DNA from: Bacteroidales bacterium
GTDB taxonomy: Bacteria; Bacteroidota; Bacteroidia; Bacteroidales; WCHB1-69
Assembly (NCBI GenBank): GCA_012518765.1
Contig: JAAYRN010000179.1
Coordinates: 1-39,482 of the forward strand
Direction: 5' to 3'
DNA: 39,482 nt
The notes under the pieces were generated by a model. That model was not told where the DNA came from, did no database searches, and worked only from the letters and a program-made list of their open reading frames with translations. The position numbers and the translations under genes are program-made. The stretch's first letter is position 1, and each line of letters starts with the position of its first letter. Shown piece by piece: positions 13,848 through 21,845 of this stretch.

Positions 13848-16562
13848 ATGAATAAAGTAAAGTATGTTTATACATTCGGAGGAAAAACTGCCGAAGGTAA
13901 AGCTGACATGAAAAATCTTTTAGGCGGTAAAGGTGCCAACTTAGCTGAAATGTGTCTATTAGGACTACCTGTACCCGCTGGATTAACTATTACAACCGAA
14001 ACCTGTACAGCCTACTACGAAAACAGCTGCCAACTACCCAAAGGGCTAATGGAAGAAGTATGGAAAGGAATGGAAAGTGTAGAAAAAAATATGGGTTTAA
14101 AATATGACGATGCCGAAAATCCACTGTTATTATCCTGTCGTTCAGGAGCCAGAAGCTCAATGCCAGGAATGATGGACACAGTGTTAAATATAGGATTAAG
14201 TTCAAAAACAATTCCCGGATTGATCAAGAAAACCAATAATCCACGCTTTGTATACGACTCATACCGCCGTTTGATTATGATGTATGCCGATGTGGTTATG
14301 GAAAAAGCAGAAGGAATTGAACCCAGTGACGGAATAGGAATCCGAAAAGTATTAGACGACATGTTTGATGAGTTTAAAAGCTCAAAAAACTACACCTCCG
14401 ATACAGATGTAACCGCAGAAGAATTATTGCAATTATCAAATGCTTTCAAAATAAAAGTAAAAGAAGTATTAGGTTCTGAGTTTCCAGACGATGCAAAAGT
14501 TCAATTAGAAGGAAGTATCAAAGCCGTATTTAAAAGCTGGAACGGGAAAAAAGCCATTTCATACAGACGCATTGAAGGTATTCCAGACGACTGGGGAACA
14601 GCCGTAAACGTTCAAGCAATGGTATTTGGAAATATGGGAAGTAGCTCGGCTACAGGTGTTGCTTTTACACGTAATCCCGCTACCGGCGAAAACCAATTCT
14701 ACGGAGAATGGTTGGTTAACGCCCAAGGCGAAGACGTTGTAGCAGGAACACGCACCCCCAATCCTCTAAACGATGATACCAAAAACGAACAAAACAAACA
14801 CTTGCCATCCATGCAAGAACTGATGCCCAAAACCTATAAAGAACTTTACGACATCAGAATCATCTTAGAAGAAAATTATAAAGACATGTTGGACATAGAG
14901 TTTACTATTCAAGAAGACAAACTCTATATGCTACAATGTCGTGTAGGAAAACGTACCGGTGTAGCCGCTCTCAACATTGCTTTAGACATGCTACACGAAA
15001 AATTAATTAGCGAAAAAGAAGCTGTAATGCGTCTAACCCCTAACCAATTAGATGAATTACTACATCCTATTTTGGATGCGAACGAAGAAGCTAAACACAC
15101 CATCATAGGTAAAGGTTTACCAGCAGGACCTGGCGGAGCCGTAGGAGTAATTGCTCTGACAAGCGAAAAAGCTATGGAATATGGTAAACAAGGTATTAAA
15201 AATATTTTGGTACGCGAAGAAACCAATCCCGAAGACGTAGAAGGTATGCGCGCAGCCGAAGGAATTTTAACCGCAAGAGGTGGAATGACTTCCCATGCTG
15301 CTTTAGTAGCCCGCGGATGGGGAAAATGCTGTGTTGTAGGTTGTGAAACCATTAAAATTGATTTAGACAAAAAACAAATCAACATAGATGGAAAAATATT
15401 TAACGAAGGTGATACCATTAGCCTAAACGGATCAAGAGGATGGGTATACGAAGGTGCAATTAAAATGATTGAATCTACCGAAAATCCTCGATTCAAGGAA
15501 TTTATGGATATTGTAGAAAAATACAGAACCATGGGCGTACGTGCCAATGCCGACACACCCGAAGACGCATTGAACGCTATAAACTTTGGTGCCGAAGGAA
15601 TTGGATTATTCCGTATCGAACACATGTTTTACGGAAAAGAAAGCGAAGCTCCTTTAGCGAAACTACGTAAAACCATTTTAGCTGACAACACAAACGACCG
15701 AGTAGCCGCTTTGAGCGAATTAGAGCCCTACATACGAGAAACAGCTAAAGGAACATTGAAAGTAATGGAAAACAGACCCGTTACATTCCGTCTAATTGAC
15801 CCACCCTTACACGAGTTTGTACCTCAAACCGAAGACAGACAACGTGAATTGGCACAAGAAGTAGGCTTATCGTTCGAGGAGTTAAAAAGACGCATAGACG
15901 ACTTACACGAAGTAAACCCCATGATGGGTTTAAGAGGCGTACGCGTAGGTGTTGTTTATCCCGAAATTACAGAAACACAATTCCGTGCATTGTTCCAAGC
16001 TACTGCCGAACTTATGAAAGAAGGACTAAAACCACAATTAGAAATTATGGTTCCCCTTACTGTTTCAGAAACTGAATTGTATCACCAAAAAAGAATAGCC
16101 GATAAAGTAAAAGAAGAAATTGAAATTAGATTTGATGTGAAAATAGACTATCTGTACGGAACCATGATAGAAACTCCCCGTGCAACCTTAGTCGCCGAGA
16201 AAATAGCCCGTACAGCTGATTTCTTCTCATTTGGAACTAACGACTTGACACAAATGGCATTTGGTTTCTCACGCGACGATGTAAACTCAATCATAAACAC
16301 CTATACCGAAGAAGGTATTATCCCAGCCGACCCCTTCAATACATTAGACCAAGAAGGAGTAGGAGAATTAATAAAATTTGGTGTAGAACGTGGACGTAGC
16401 GAAAAAGAAAAACTAAAAATTGGTGTGTGTGGAGAACACGGTGGCGACCCCGCTTCTGTTGAATTTTTCTTTAACACCAACTTTGACTACGTGTCTTGCT
16501 CACCTTTCCGCATACCTGTAGCACGATTGGCTGCCGCTCAAGCAGAAATTAAAAAGAAATAA
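13848..16562 (+). CDS. ppdK: Pyruvate, phosphate dikinase
   Basis: PPDK interconverts pyruvate, ATP and phosphate with phosphoenolpyruvate, AMP and pyrophosphate, in the cytosol. Start taken at the ATG at 13848, giving 904 residues; a TTG two codons upstream is possible but less likely. The order of domains is complete: N-terminal ATP-grasp (GGKGANLAEM, LLSCRSGARSSMPGMMDT), the swivelling domain with phosphohistidine 483 in GGMTSHAALVARGWG, and the C-terminal PEP/pyruvate barrel with the catalytic Cys861 in GVCGEHGG. It is a separate unit with its own promoter box at 13780 and a very strong terminator. It points to anaerobic or pyrophosphate-linked glycolysis, common in Bacteroidales. Confidence 0.98.
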   Translation: MNKVKYVYTFGGKTAEGKADMKNLLGGKGANLAEMCLLGLPVPAGLTITTETCTAYYENSCQLPKGLMEEVWKGMESVEKNMGLKYDDAENPLLLSCRSGARSSMPGMMDTVLNIGLSSKTIPGLIKKTNNPRFVYDSYRRLIMMYADVVMEKAEGIEPSDGIGIRKVLDDMFDEFKSSKNYTSDTDVTAEELLQLSNAFKIKVKEVLGSEFPDDAKVQLEGSIKAVFKSWNGKKAISYRRIEGIPDDWGTAVNVQAMVFGNMGSSSATGVAFTRNPATGENQFYGEWLVNAQGEDVVAGTRTPNPLNDDTKNEQNKHLPSMQELMPKTYKELYDIRIILEENYKDMLDIEFTIQEDKLYMLQCRVGKRTGVAALNIALDMLHEKLISEKEAVMRLTPNQLDELLHPILDANEEAKHTIIGKGLPAGPGGAVGVIALTSEKAMEYGKQGIKNILVREETNPEDVEGMRAAEGILTARGGMTSHAALVARGWGKCCVVGCETIKIDLDKKQINIDGKIFNEGDTISLNGSRGWVYEGAIKMIESTENPRFKEFMDIVEKYRTMGVRANADTPEDALNAINFGAEGIGLFRIEHMFYGKESEAPLAKLRKTILADNTNDRVAALSELEPYIRETAKGTLKVMENRPVTFRLIDPPLHEFVPQTEDRQRELAQEVGLSFEELKRRIDDLHEVNPMMGLRGVRVGVVYPEITETQFRALFQATAELMKEGLKPQLEIMVPLTVSETELYHQKRIADKVKEEIEIRFDVKIDYLYGTMIETPRATLVAEKIARTADFFSFGTNDLTQMAFGFSRDDVNSIINTYTEEGIIPADPFNTLDQEGVGELIKFGVERGRSEKEKLKIGVCGEHGGDPASVEFFFNTNFDYVSCSPFRIPVARLAAAQAEIKKK

Positions 16563-16583
16563 ATACACACGTATTAATATACC

Positions 16584-16624
16584 AAAAGGAGAATATGTTT
16601 TATACATATTCTCCTTTTTTTTAT
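16584..16624 (+). terminator. Intrinsic terminator after ppdK
   Basis: AAAAGGAGAATATGT (16584-16598) pairs perfectly with ACATATTCTCCTTTT (16604-16618) around a 5-base loop, and the T-run continues to about 16622. Confidence 0.93.
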
Positions 16625-16702
16625 ATCTATTTTAAACCCAGATTACTCATTTTTATTTTAATGATTTTTTTGTTTTTATCAGATAATAATAAAAAAAAGA
16701 TA

Positions 16703-16710
16703 TATCTTTG
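16703..16710 (+). promoter_or_regulatory. -7 box (TATCTTTG) before the lipoprotein pair
   Basis: Exact TAnnTTTG match located after the ppdK terminator and 22 bases before a short ATG frame at 16732, 142 bases before the first lipoprotein start. It is the best candidate promoter for the 16852-18713 unit. Confidence 0.6.
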
Positions 16711-16731
16711 CAAAAAACAAATCCTCATAAA

Positions 16732-16851
16732 ATGGGGCAAAGTCAACTTTATTTAGGTGGATTAATGATGCTTTGTGAAAGGTATAAATAAGTTGGTGGT
16801 CATTTTTCAGAAGACCAAAGACTTGAAGAGCTTAATAACATAAAAAGAGAA
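16732..16851 (+). pseudogene. Short reading frame with internal stop ahead of the lipoprotein
   Basis: An ATG at 16732 opens 19 codons (MGQSQLYLGGLMMLCERYK) ending in TAA at 16789. The same frame then continues without a stop as VGGHFSEDQRLEELNNIKRE directly into the lipoprotein's ATG at 16852. The composition of both parts looks protein-like. It may be a remnant of a gene fragment left next to the lipoprotein, or a short leader peptide. No family recognised. Confidence 0.35.
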
Positions 16852-17517
16852 ATGATGAAAAATTTAATCTGGATTTTAATGGCTTTTACATTGCTCTTTG
16901 CAAGTTGTAAAAAAAAAGAAAGTTGTGAATTTGTTAATTTTAAGTATTATAATGGAACACAATATGACTTAGGAACACTTCAAAACAACTACATTTTAAT
17001 TGGTGTTGACACAATCTATAGCGACAATCAAATTCGAAATTTTATTTCAACAATAAATTATTTTGATCAAAACTACACTTATACAATTCATACTATGGGA
17101 CTATACAAATTCAAAGAAGTTCCACTACGACTTAATTCTTCTAAAACCTGTGAACAAATTACACAAATAATTTCAGAATTAGAACAAAACAAAATTGTCG
17201 CTTATGCTCATTACACAATGCAAACGAACGACTGTCAAAATGCAATCTGGGAAGAAATGGGCAATTTATGTATAAATAGTTACGGGAGCAGTTTTTATGT
17301 AAAAGTATTTGATGAGAGCAACTTAACTGATTTAAATCAAAAAATAACAGAAACAAATATTGAATTAGTAAATCAAAATGAATTTATGCCAAAATGGTTT
17401 GAATTGAGAGCCACAAAAAACTCTAACGGAGATGCGTTGAAAATGGCAAATTATTTTTATGAGTCTGGACTTTTTGAATATAGTGAACCCGGAATTTCTA
17501 AATACCCTGTGGAATGA
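16852..17517 (+). CDS. Lipoprotein resembling an S8-peptidase propeptide
   Basis: The 221-residue product begins with a lipoprotein signal (MMKNLIWILMAFTLLFASC, lipobox FASC), so it is expected to be lipid-anchored in the envelope. The C-terminal part contains ALKMANYFYESGLFEYSEP, closely resembling the stretch that in Bacteroidota subtilisin-like (S8) peptidases ends the N-terminal propeptide just before the catalytic domain. Here the protein stops ten residues or so later and no Asp/His/Ser triad follows. It could act as a free-standing propeptide-like inhibitor or chaperone, or be the leftover of a truncated peptidase. Its stop overlaps the next start in ATGA, so the two lipoproteins are translationally coupled. 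Family resemblance is from memory of the motif. Confidence 0.7.
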   Translation: MMKNLIWILMAFTLLFASCKKKESCEFVNFKYYNGTQYDLGTLQNNYILIGVDTIYSDNQIRNFISTINYFDQNYTYTIHTMGLYKFKEVPLRLNSSKTCEQITQIISELEQNKIVAYAHYTMQTNDCQNAIWEEMGNLCINSYGSSFYVKVFDESNLTDLNQKITETNIELVNQNEFMPKWFELRATKNSNGDALKMANYFYESGLFEYSEPGISKYPVE

Positions 17518-18713
17518 AAAATTTTATTTTAGTCGTATCTTTAGCAGCGATTCTTTTTTCATCGTGTAAAGATGAAAAAGTAATAAAAGTCAAAAAAACA
17601 GAAATTAATGGAGTAGTGCAAAAAGGTCCTTTTTTAAATGGAACATCGATTGGAATATATGAATTGAATGATGACTATTTTCCGACTGGTAAAGTATATT
17701 CATCACAGATTGTAGATAATAGTGGTACATTTCAATTAAAGAATGTTTCACTTGTTTCTCAATATGTTCAATTAAAAGCTGATGGTTACTATTATAATGA
17801 AATTACTGGTCAGAATTCAAATTCCCCAATTACCTTATATGCTCTGTCAGATATAAAAAACAAGGCTTCAGTGAATGTTAATATCTTATCAAATTTAGAA
17901 AAAAGTAGGATTGAATATTTACTTTCGACAGGTCTTTCGTTTGCAGCTGCAAAGAAACAAGCCAAACAAGAAATTCTCAATATATTTTCAATATCAAAAG
18001 CAGATATTTCTGATTTTGAATTATTAAGTATATCAGAGGACGGGGAAGACAATGCAATTTTATTAGCAGTTTCGCTTATTGTGCAAGGTTATAGGACAGA
18101 ATCAGAATTAAGCGAATTACTTGCAAATATTAGCACAGATATAAGACAAGACGGGAAGTTGAATAGCTCTTCATTAGGTAGTCTTTTAATAAACGATGCC
18201 CGTTTATTAAATTTACCACAAATAAGGAATAATATAGAGACTCGATATGCAAATCTTGGAATGACAGTAAGCATTCCAAATTTTGAAAAACATATACAAA
18301 CATTTATAGATAACACAACTTATCAATTTTCAAAAAACATTGATTATCCAGAATTTAGTACCTATGGAGAAAATATTTTATATGGCGAAAAAACAAGTTT
18401 TAGTGATGATTGGAGTTCTGATTGGAATTTGAGTTTAGCTGCTAATCTGCCAAAAGGGGCATCATTGAAAATAATTATAAAGGGAGGTCTTTGGAGTTAT
18501 GAAGCATTACCAAATAAACCTGTTAATTGGACGATTAGTGAATATGATTTTAATTTACAACAACAGACATTTACAGCAACAGAATCAGGCAAAAATTGTG
18601 ATTTAATTATTTCCTTTGAAGAATCAGGTACATATACGATTGAGTATTACGAGAATAATTCGACTATTCCAACAAGAACAAAAACTATAAATATTGACGT
18701 CAAATATCATTAA
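17514..18713 (+). CDS. Lipoprotein of the 'VQKGPF' type
   Basis: The 399-residue product starts with MKNFILVVSLAAILFSSC (lipobox FSSC). Residues 31-115 (NGVVQKGPFLNGTSIGIYEL, then IVDNSGTFQLKNVSL and ADGYYYNEI) look like a carboxypeptidase-regulatory-type beta domain found at the start of many environmental Bacteroidota lipoproteins. A helical region follows (about 120-260, including AKKQAKQEILNIF and a DGEDNAILLAVSLIVQGYRT motif) and then a C-terminal beta-sandwich-like domain (about 285-399) ending YTIEYYENNSTIPTRTKT. I recognise the recurrent sequence type but know no function. Its ATG overlaps the upstream stop by four bases (ATGA). Confidence 0.75.
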   Translation: MKNFILVVSLAAILFSSCKDEKVIKVKKTEINGVVQKGPFLNGTSIGIYELNDDYFPTGKVYSSQIVDNSGTFQLKNVSLVSQYVQLKADGYYYNEITGQNSNSPITLYALSDIKNKASVNVNILSNLEKSRIEYLLSTGLSFAAAKKQAKQEILNIFSISKADISDFELLSISEDGEDNAILLAVSLIVQGYRTESELSELLANISTDIRQDGKLNSSSLGSLLINDARLLNLPQIRNNIETRYANLGMTVSIPNFEKHIQTFIDNTTYQFSKNIDYPEFSTYGENILYGEKTSFSDDWSSDWNLSLAANLPKGASLKIIIKGGLWSYEALPNKPVNWTISEYDFNLQQQTFTATESGKNCDLIISFEESGTYTIEYYENNSTIPTRTKTINIDVKYH

Positions 18714-18717
18714 TATT

Positions 18718-18740
18718 ATATAGTAAGTGAAGTTGATATT
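18718..18740. repeat. 23-bp dispersed repeat, copy 2
   Basis: Twenty of 23 bases match 397-419; differences are A/G transitions only. It lies 5 bases after the stop of the lipoprotein pair. Confidence 0.4.
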
Positions 18741-18763
18741 ATCAATGAATTTACATGAATTTA

Positions 18764-18788
18764 AAACTCAAATACGTAATCTGAGTTT
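18764..18788. terminator. Possible bidirectional hairpin between convergent genes
   Basis: AAACTCA (18764-18770) and TGAGTTT (18782-18788) form a 7-bp stem with an 11-base loop between converging genes; the right arm touches the stop codon of the minus-strand gene. Weak. Confidence 0.35.
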
Positions 18789-19308
18789 AATACAATTCTT
18801 TTATTTCCTTACTCAGTAGCTCCAAAGCTACATCGGAGGGTTGGGGATTTATATCTGCATTTAGTTCTATAATCTTAGAAGCAAGGTCTTTTGCTGTTGC
18901 TTCTGCGGTTAATTGTCCTGCGGCTAAATTGATAATTTTAATGGTTTCTTCTTTGGCTTTTTTGGTAACTTCCCACAATGCCGTTGAAATGTAAACTTGC
19001 TGAGAAAGGTTGTGTTCAAACTCGCTACGAATGGATGATACTAATACCGTTTGGTATTGTAAAGCATTCATATTGTGTGAAATATTTCGTATAATAATGC
19101 TTTCGGGTTTAATACGTTCTAAAAATAACGCCAAACGCTCGTAAGCCTGTAAACGTATGGGAGTGATTACTTTTTTAGAGTCATGTTTTAAATCTAAAAC
19201 TTTCTTTTTTAGCTCTTTATCATAGGTTAATTTGATAGCATAATAAGCCGTAAGAGCCACGACAGCGGGAGGAATAATAACCAATAAAATATTTACTACT
19301 AAGTTCAT
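18787..19308 (-). CDS. DUF7935-like membrane-anchored protein
   Basis: The 173-residue product has one N-terminal membrane segment (LVVNILLVIIPPAVVALTAY) and then a cytoplasmic, highly helical domain with PIRLQAYERLALFLERI, a conserved-looking feature of a small Bacteroidota family that I believe is now called DUF7935. The function is unknown. It starts 4 bases downstream of porQ, so it is almost certainly in the same operon. The pairing suggests, without proving, an accessory role linked to the envelope or to type IX secretion. Confidence 0.75.
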   Translation of the reverse strand: MNLVVNILLVIIPPAVVALTAYYAIKLTYDKELKKKVLDLKHDSKKVITPIRLQAYERLALFLERIKPESIIIRNISHNMNALQYQTVLVSSIRSEFEHNLSQQVYISTALWEVTKKAKEETIKIINLAAGQLTAEATAKDLASKIIELNADINPQPSDVALELLSKEIKELY

Positions 19309-19312
19309 GAGT

Positions 19313-20362
19313 TTATTTTTTTAAGAAATTTGTAATATTAGTTGACAAGGTAATGTAATTAGGCGTAGAAGCCAAATTATTATGTGCCCTTGCGTACTGT
19401 AAATTAAAGTTAAACAAGTGTAAAGAAACACCGTAAGAAAAGCCCACAGCACCTTTTCGGGCATAGGCTTTCATTTCTTGGCGTGTGTTGTAATTATAAG
19501 CAAACTGTAGGGAAAAATATTTAATAGGTAAAATTTCTATGCCTACAATTACATGTCGAAATAAATTATCGGCAAATTTTCGGACATTGGTTTTTTGCTT
19601 AATACTTCCACTTTCTATGTCTCTTTCAGCAAAAGGGTCGGTCAAATCGGTATAGCTAAAATCCCATGTATATAAATGATGTAGAGTGATATTATAGCGA
19701 AATGGAGCGTGTTTTAAACGTTGCGACAATCCCAATTGTAAGTCAAAAGGCATTTTTTCTCTTATGCCTGCATAGGTTTTTATTTGAGAACCTATGTTAG
19801 TGGCTAATAGCGTTAAACAAATATTTTTTTCCGAATTATAATAGGTCGCCGACACATCGGCTGCTAAGCCTGTGGAAAAATAGGTTTCGTATGCCGAAAA
19901 AATCCATTTCAGGTTTACACCCATATACAAAGTGCTATCTATCAATTCTTTTCCATATCCTGTGATTAAGGCAAAATCGCCAGCGGTAAAACTTCCCGTT
20001 TCGTTACCCATTTCGTCATATCCATCACATTTACCGTAGGACATAAACTGAAATGCAAAATTAAACGTACCCGTTTTTTTAAAATCATGTATGTAATTAA
20101 TATGTCCGTAAGCTGCATCGGAAAAATAATCAACAAACTGAAATGCAATTCCTTGATGCATTTTAGGTTCTAATAAAGCAGGATTTGTAATTGCAAGAGA
20201 AGGGTCGTTGTGGTCGTAAATAGAATACAATTTACCTCCCATAGCTGCCGTACGAGCCGAGGCGGGTAAGTTTAAAAAATTATACACACCCAAACCTCCC
20301 GTTTGAGCATTCAACATGCTGCTACAAAGAAGTATTAAAAAAATATTTAGTTGTTTTCTCAT
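19313..20362 (-). CDS. porQ: Type IX secretion system protein PorQ
   Basis: PorQ is an outer-membrane beta-barrel of the type IX secretion system, associated with the PorU/PorV/PorZ attachment complex that processes secreted proteins. The 349-residue product has a signal peptide (MRKQLNIFLILLCSSMLNAQ) and the family-typical start GGLGVYNFLNLPASARTAAM, followed by NPALL, FQFVDYFSDAAYGHINYI, GDFALITGYGKEL and strands to the end. A FadL/PorV-like barrel is the nearest alternative, but the order of motifs fits PorQ best. Its presence implies that the organism secretes proteins with type IX sorting domains, although no such domain is evident in the window. The DUF7935-like gene follows after 4 bases. 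Confidence 0.92.
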   Translation of the reverse strand: MRKQLNIFLILLCSSMLNAQTGGLGVYNFLNLPASARTAAMGGKLYSIYDHNDPSLAITNPALLEPKMHQGIAFQFVDYFSDAAYGHINYIHDFKKTGTFNFAFQFMSYGKCDGYDEMGNETGSFTAGDFALITGYGKELIDSTLYMGVNLKWIFSAYETYFSTGLAADVSATYYNSEKNICLTLLATNIGSQIKTYAGIREKMPFDLQLGLSQRLKHAPFRYNITLHHLYTWDFSYTDLTDPFAERDIESGSIKQKTNVRKFADNLFRHVIVGIEILPIKYFSLQFAYNYNTRQEMKAYARKGAVGFSYGVSLHLFNFNLQYARAHNNLASTPNYITLSTNITNFLKK

Positions 20363-20428
20363 ACGATTTAGAAAACGTATTTTTATCCTGCTTTATTATG
20401 ATGCAAAACTGTGTTTTTATTTAGCAGT

Positions 20429-21637
20429 TTAGCTTTGTTCTATAGGCAAAGGTTTGTCTATCTCTTCGTTCCAAGGAAGTCCGTAAATAGTTAGTTTTTC
20501 CATAAATGGATCGGGATCAAACTCTTCCACATTAAACACTCCTTTTCCTTGCCATTTTTCAGTCAACACCATCATGGCTCCTATCATGGCAGGAACTCCC
20601 GTTGTGTATGAAACAGCTTGTGCACCACACTCCTTATAAACTTTAGCATGACTACAATTGTTCCAAATGTAATATGTACGCTCCTTCCCATCTTTTAATC
20701 CTCTGATTTGACAGCCTATAGATGTTTCTCCCTTGTAATTTTCGCCCAAGGTAGATGGTTCCGGAAGTACTGCTTTTAAAAATTGTAAAGGTACTATTTC
20801 CTTGCCTTCGTACACAATAGGTTTGATACTTGTCATTCCAACTTCTTGCAATACATTGAGTACGTTGATATATTTTTCTCCAAAAGTCATCCAAAAACGA
20901 GCTTGTTTGATACTTGGAAAATTTTTAACCAACGATTCTAATTCTTCGTGATATAACAAATAAGATTCTCGGGGTCCTATGTTTGGATATACAATGGGTT
21001 TATGTATTTCTAAAGGTTCTGTTTCAACCCATTGTCCATTTTTCCAATAACGTCCTTTTTGGGTGATTTCTCGAATATTTATTTCGGGATTAAAATTAGT
21101 AGCAAATGCTTTTCCGTGATCTCCAGCATTACAGTCGACTATGTCTAAATAATGTATTTCGTCAAAATAATGTTTGTTGGCATAAGCTGTAAACACACTG
21201 GTAACGCCTGGGTCAAATCCGCAACCCAATACGGCGACTATTCCAGCCTCTTTAAAGCGGTCGTGATACGCCCACTGCCATTTATATTCAAATTTAGCCA
21301 CATCTTTAGGCTCATAGTTAGCTGTATCTAAGTAATGTGTTTTGGTAGCCAAACAAGCATCCATGATGGTTAAATCTTGATAAGGTAAGGCAACATTGAT
21401 GACTATATCGGGTTTAAATCCATTGATAAGCTCAATGAGTTCAGGAACATTATCCGCATCAACTTGAGCGGTTTGTATACGATTCCCACCAATTGAATCG
21501 GCTATTTTATCACATTTTGATTTTGTTCGACTGGCTAACATAATTTCACCAAAAACCTCGGGAACACTCGCACATTTAAAAGCAACAACGGCACCTACTC
21601 CCCCTGCTCCAATGATTAATACTTTATTTTTTCTCAT
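20429..21637 (-). CDS. Carboxynorspermidine dehydrogenase (saccharopine dehydrogenase family)
   Basis: The 402-residue cytosolic enzyme belongs to the saccharopine dehydrogenase family and matches carboxynorspermidine/carboxyspermidine dehydrogenase, which condenses aspartate semialdehyde with putrescine or diaminopropane using NADPH. The nucleotide-binding loop is IIGAGGVG (residues 8-15). Other recognisable parts are NVALPYQDLTIMDACL, YLDTANYEP, VLGCGFDPGVTSVF and CNAGDHGKAFATNFNPEIN. The partner decarboxylase is not adjacent. A -7 box inside a perfect palindrome at 21651-21671 lies immediately upstream and would leave a very short leader. Confidence 0.93.
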   Translation of the reverse strand: MRKNKVLIIGAGGVGAVVAFKCASVPEVFGEIMLASRTKSKCDKIADSIGGNRIQTAQVDADNVPELIELINGFKPDIVINVALPYQDLTIMDACLATKTHYLDTANYEPKDVAKFEYKWQWAYHDRFKEAGIVAVLGCGFDPGVTSVFTAYANKHYFDEIHYLDIVDCNAGDHGKAFATNFNPEINIREITQKGRYWKNGQWVETEPLEIHKPIVYPNIGPRESYLLYHEELESLVKNFPSIKQARFWMTFGEKYINVLNVLQEVGMTSIKPIVYEGKEIVPLQFLKAVLPEPSTLGENYKGETSIGCQIRGLKDGKERTYYIWNNCSHAKVYKECGAQAVSYTTGVPAMIGAMMVLTEKWQGKGVFNVEEFDPDPFMEKLTIYGLPWNEEIDKPLPIEQS

Positions 21638-21650
21638 ATTATTTTTTTTT

Positions 21651-21671
21651 ATATCTTTGCTGCAAAGATAT
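21651..21671. promoter_or_regulatory. 21-bp palindrome holding two opposed -7 boxes
   Basis: ATATCTTTGC (21651-21660) and GCAAAGATAT (21662-21671) are perfect inverted repeats around one T. The arms contain TATCTTTG on the plus strand (21652-21659) and TATCTTTG on the minus strand (21663-21670), both exact TAnnTTTG matches. The minus one is ideally placed for the carboxynorspermidine dehydrogenase gene, the plus one would read towards the DUF4290 gene 175 bases away. Confidence 0.7.
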
Positions 21672-21845
21672 AAAAATATCTTACTCTGAATTATATCTTT
21701 ATAAGTAAAAAAAAGAATACTGAAAATAAGCTATTTATTTAAAATAAGAGTTGTATAATTTTCGTTACGAAACCAATAATTATGTCAATATTATACCTTA
21801 GTTTTCGGAAATTATTCTTTACAAAATAAGAATTTTAATATATAT

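Noticed and set aside
14924..15625. A 233-codon open frame on the minus strand inside ppdK
   Set aside because: It is fully antisense to a conserved enzyme, has a Ser/Pro/Ile-rich composition typical of shadow frames and no independent start signal.
19313..20362. FadL/PorV-type fatty-acid transporter
   Set aside because: The N-terminal GVYNFLNLPASARTAAMGG and the remaining order fit PorQ better.
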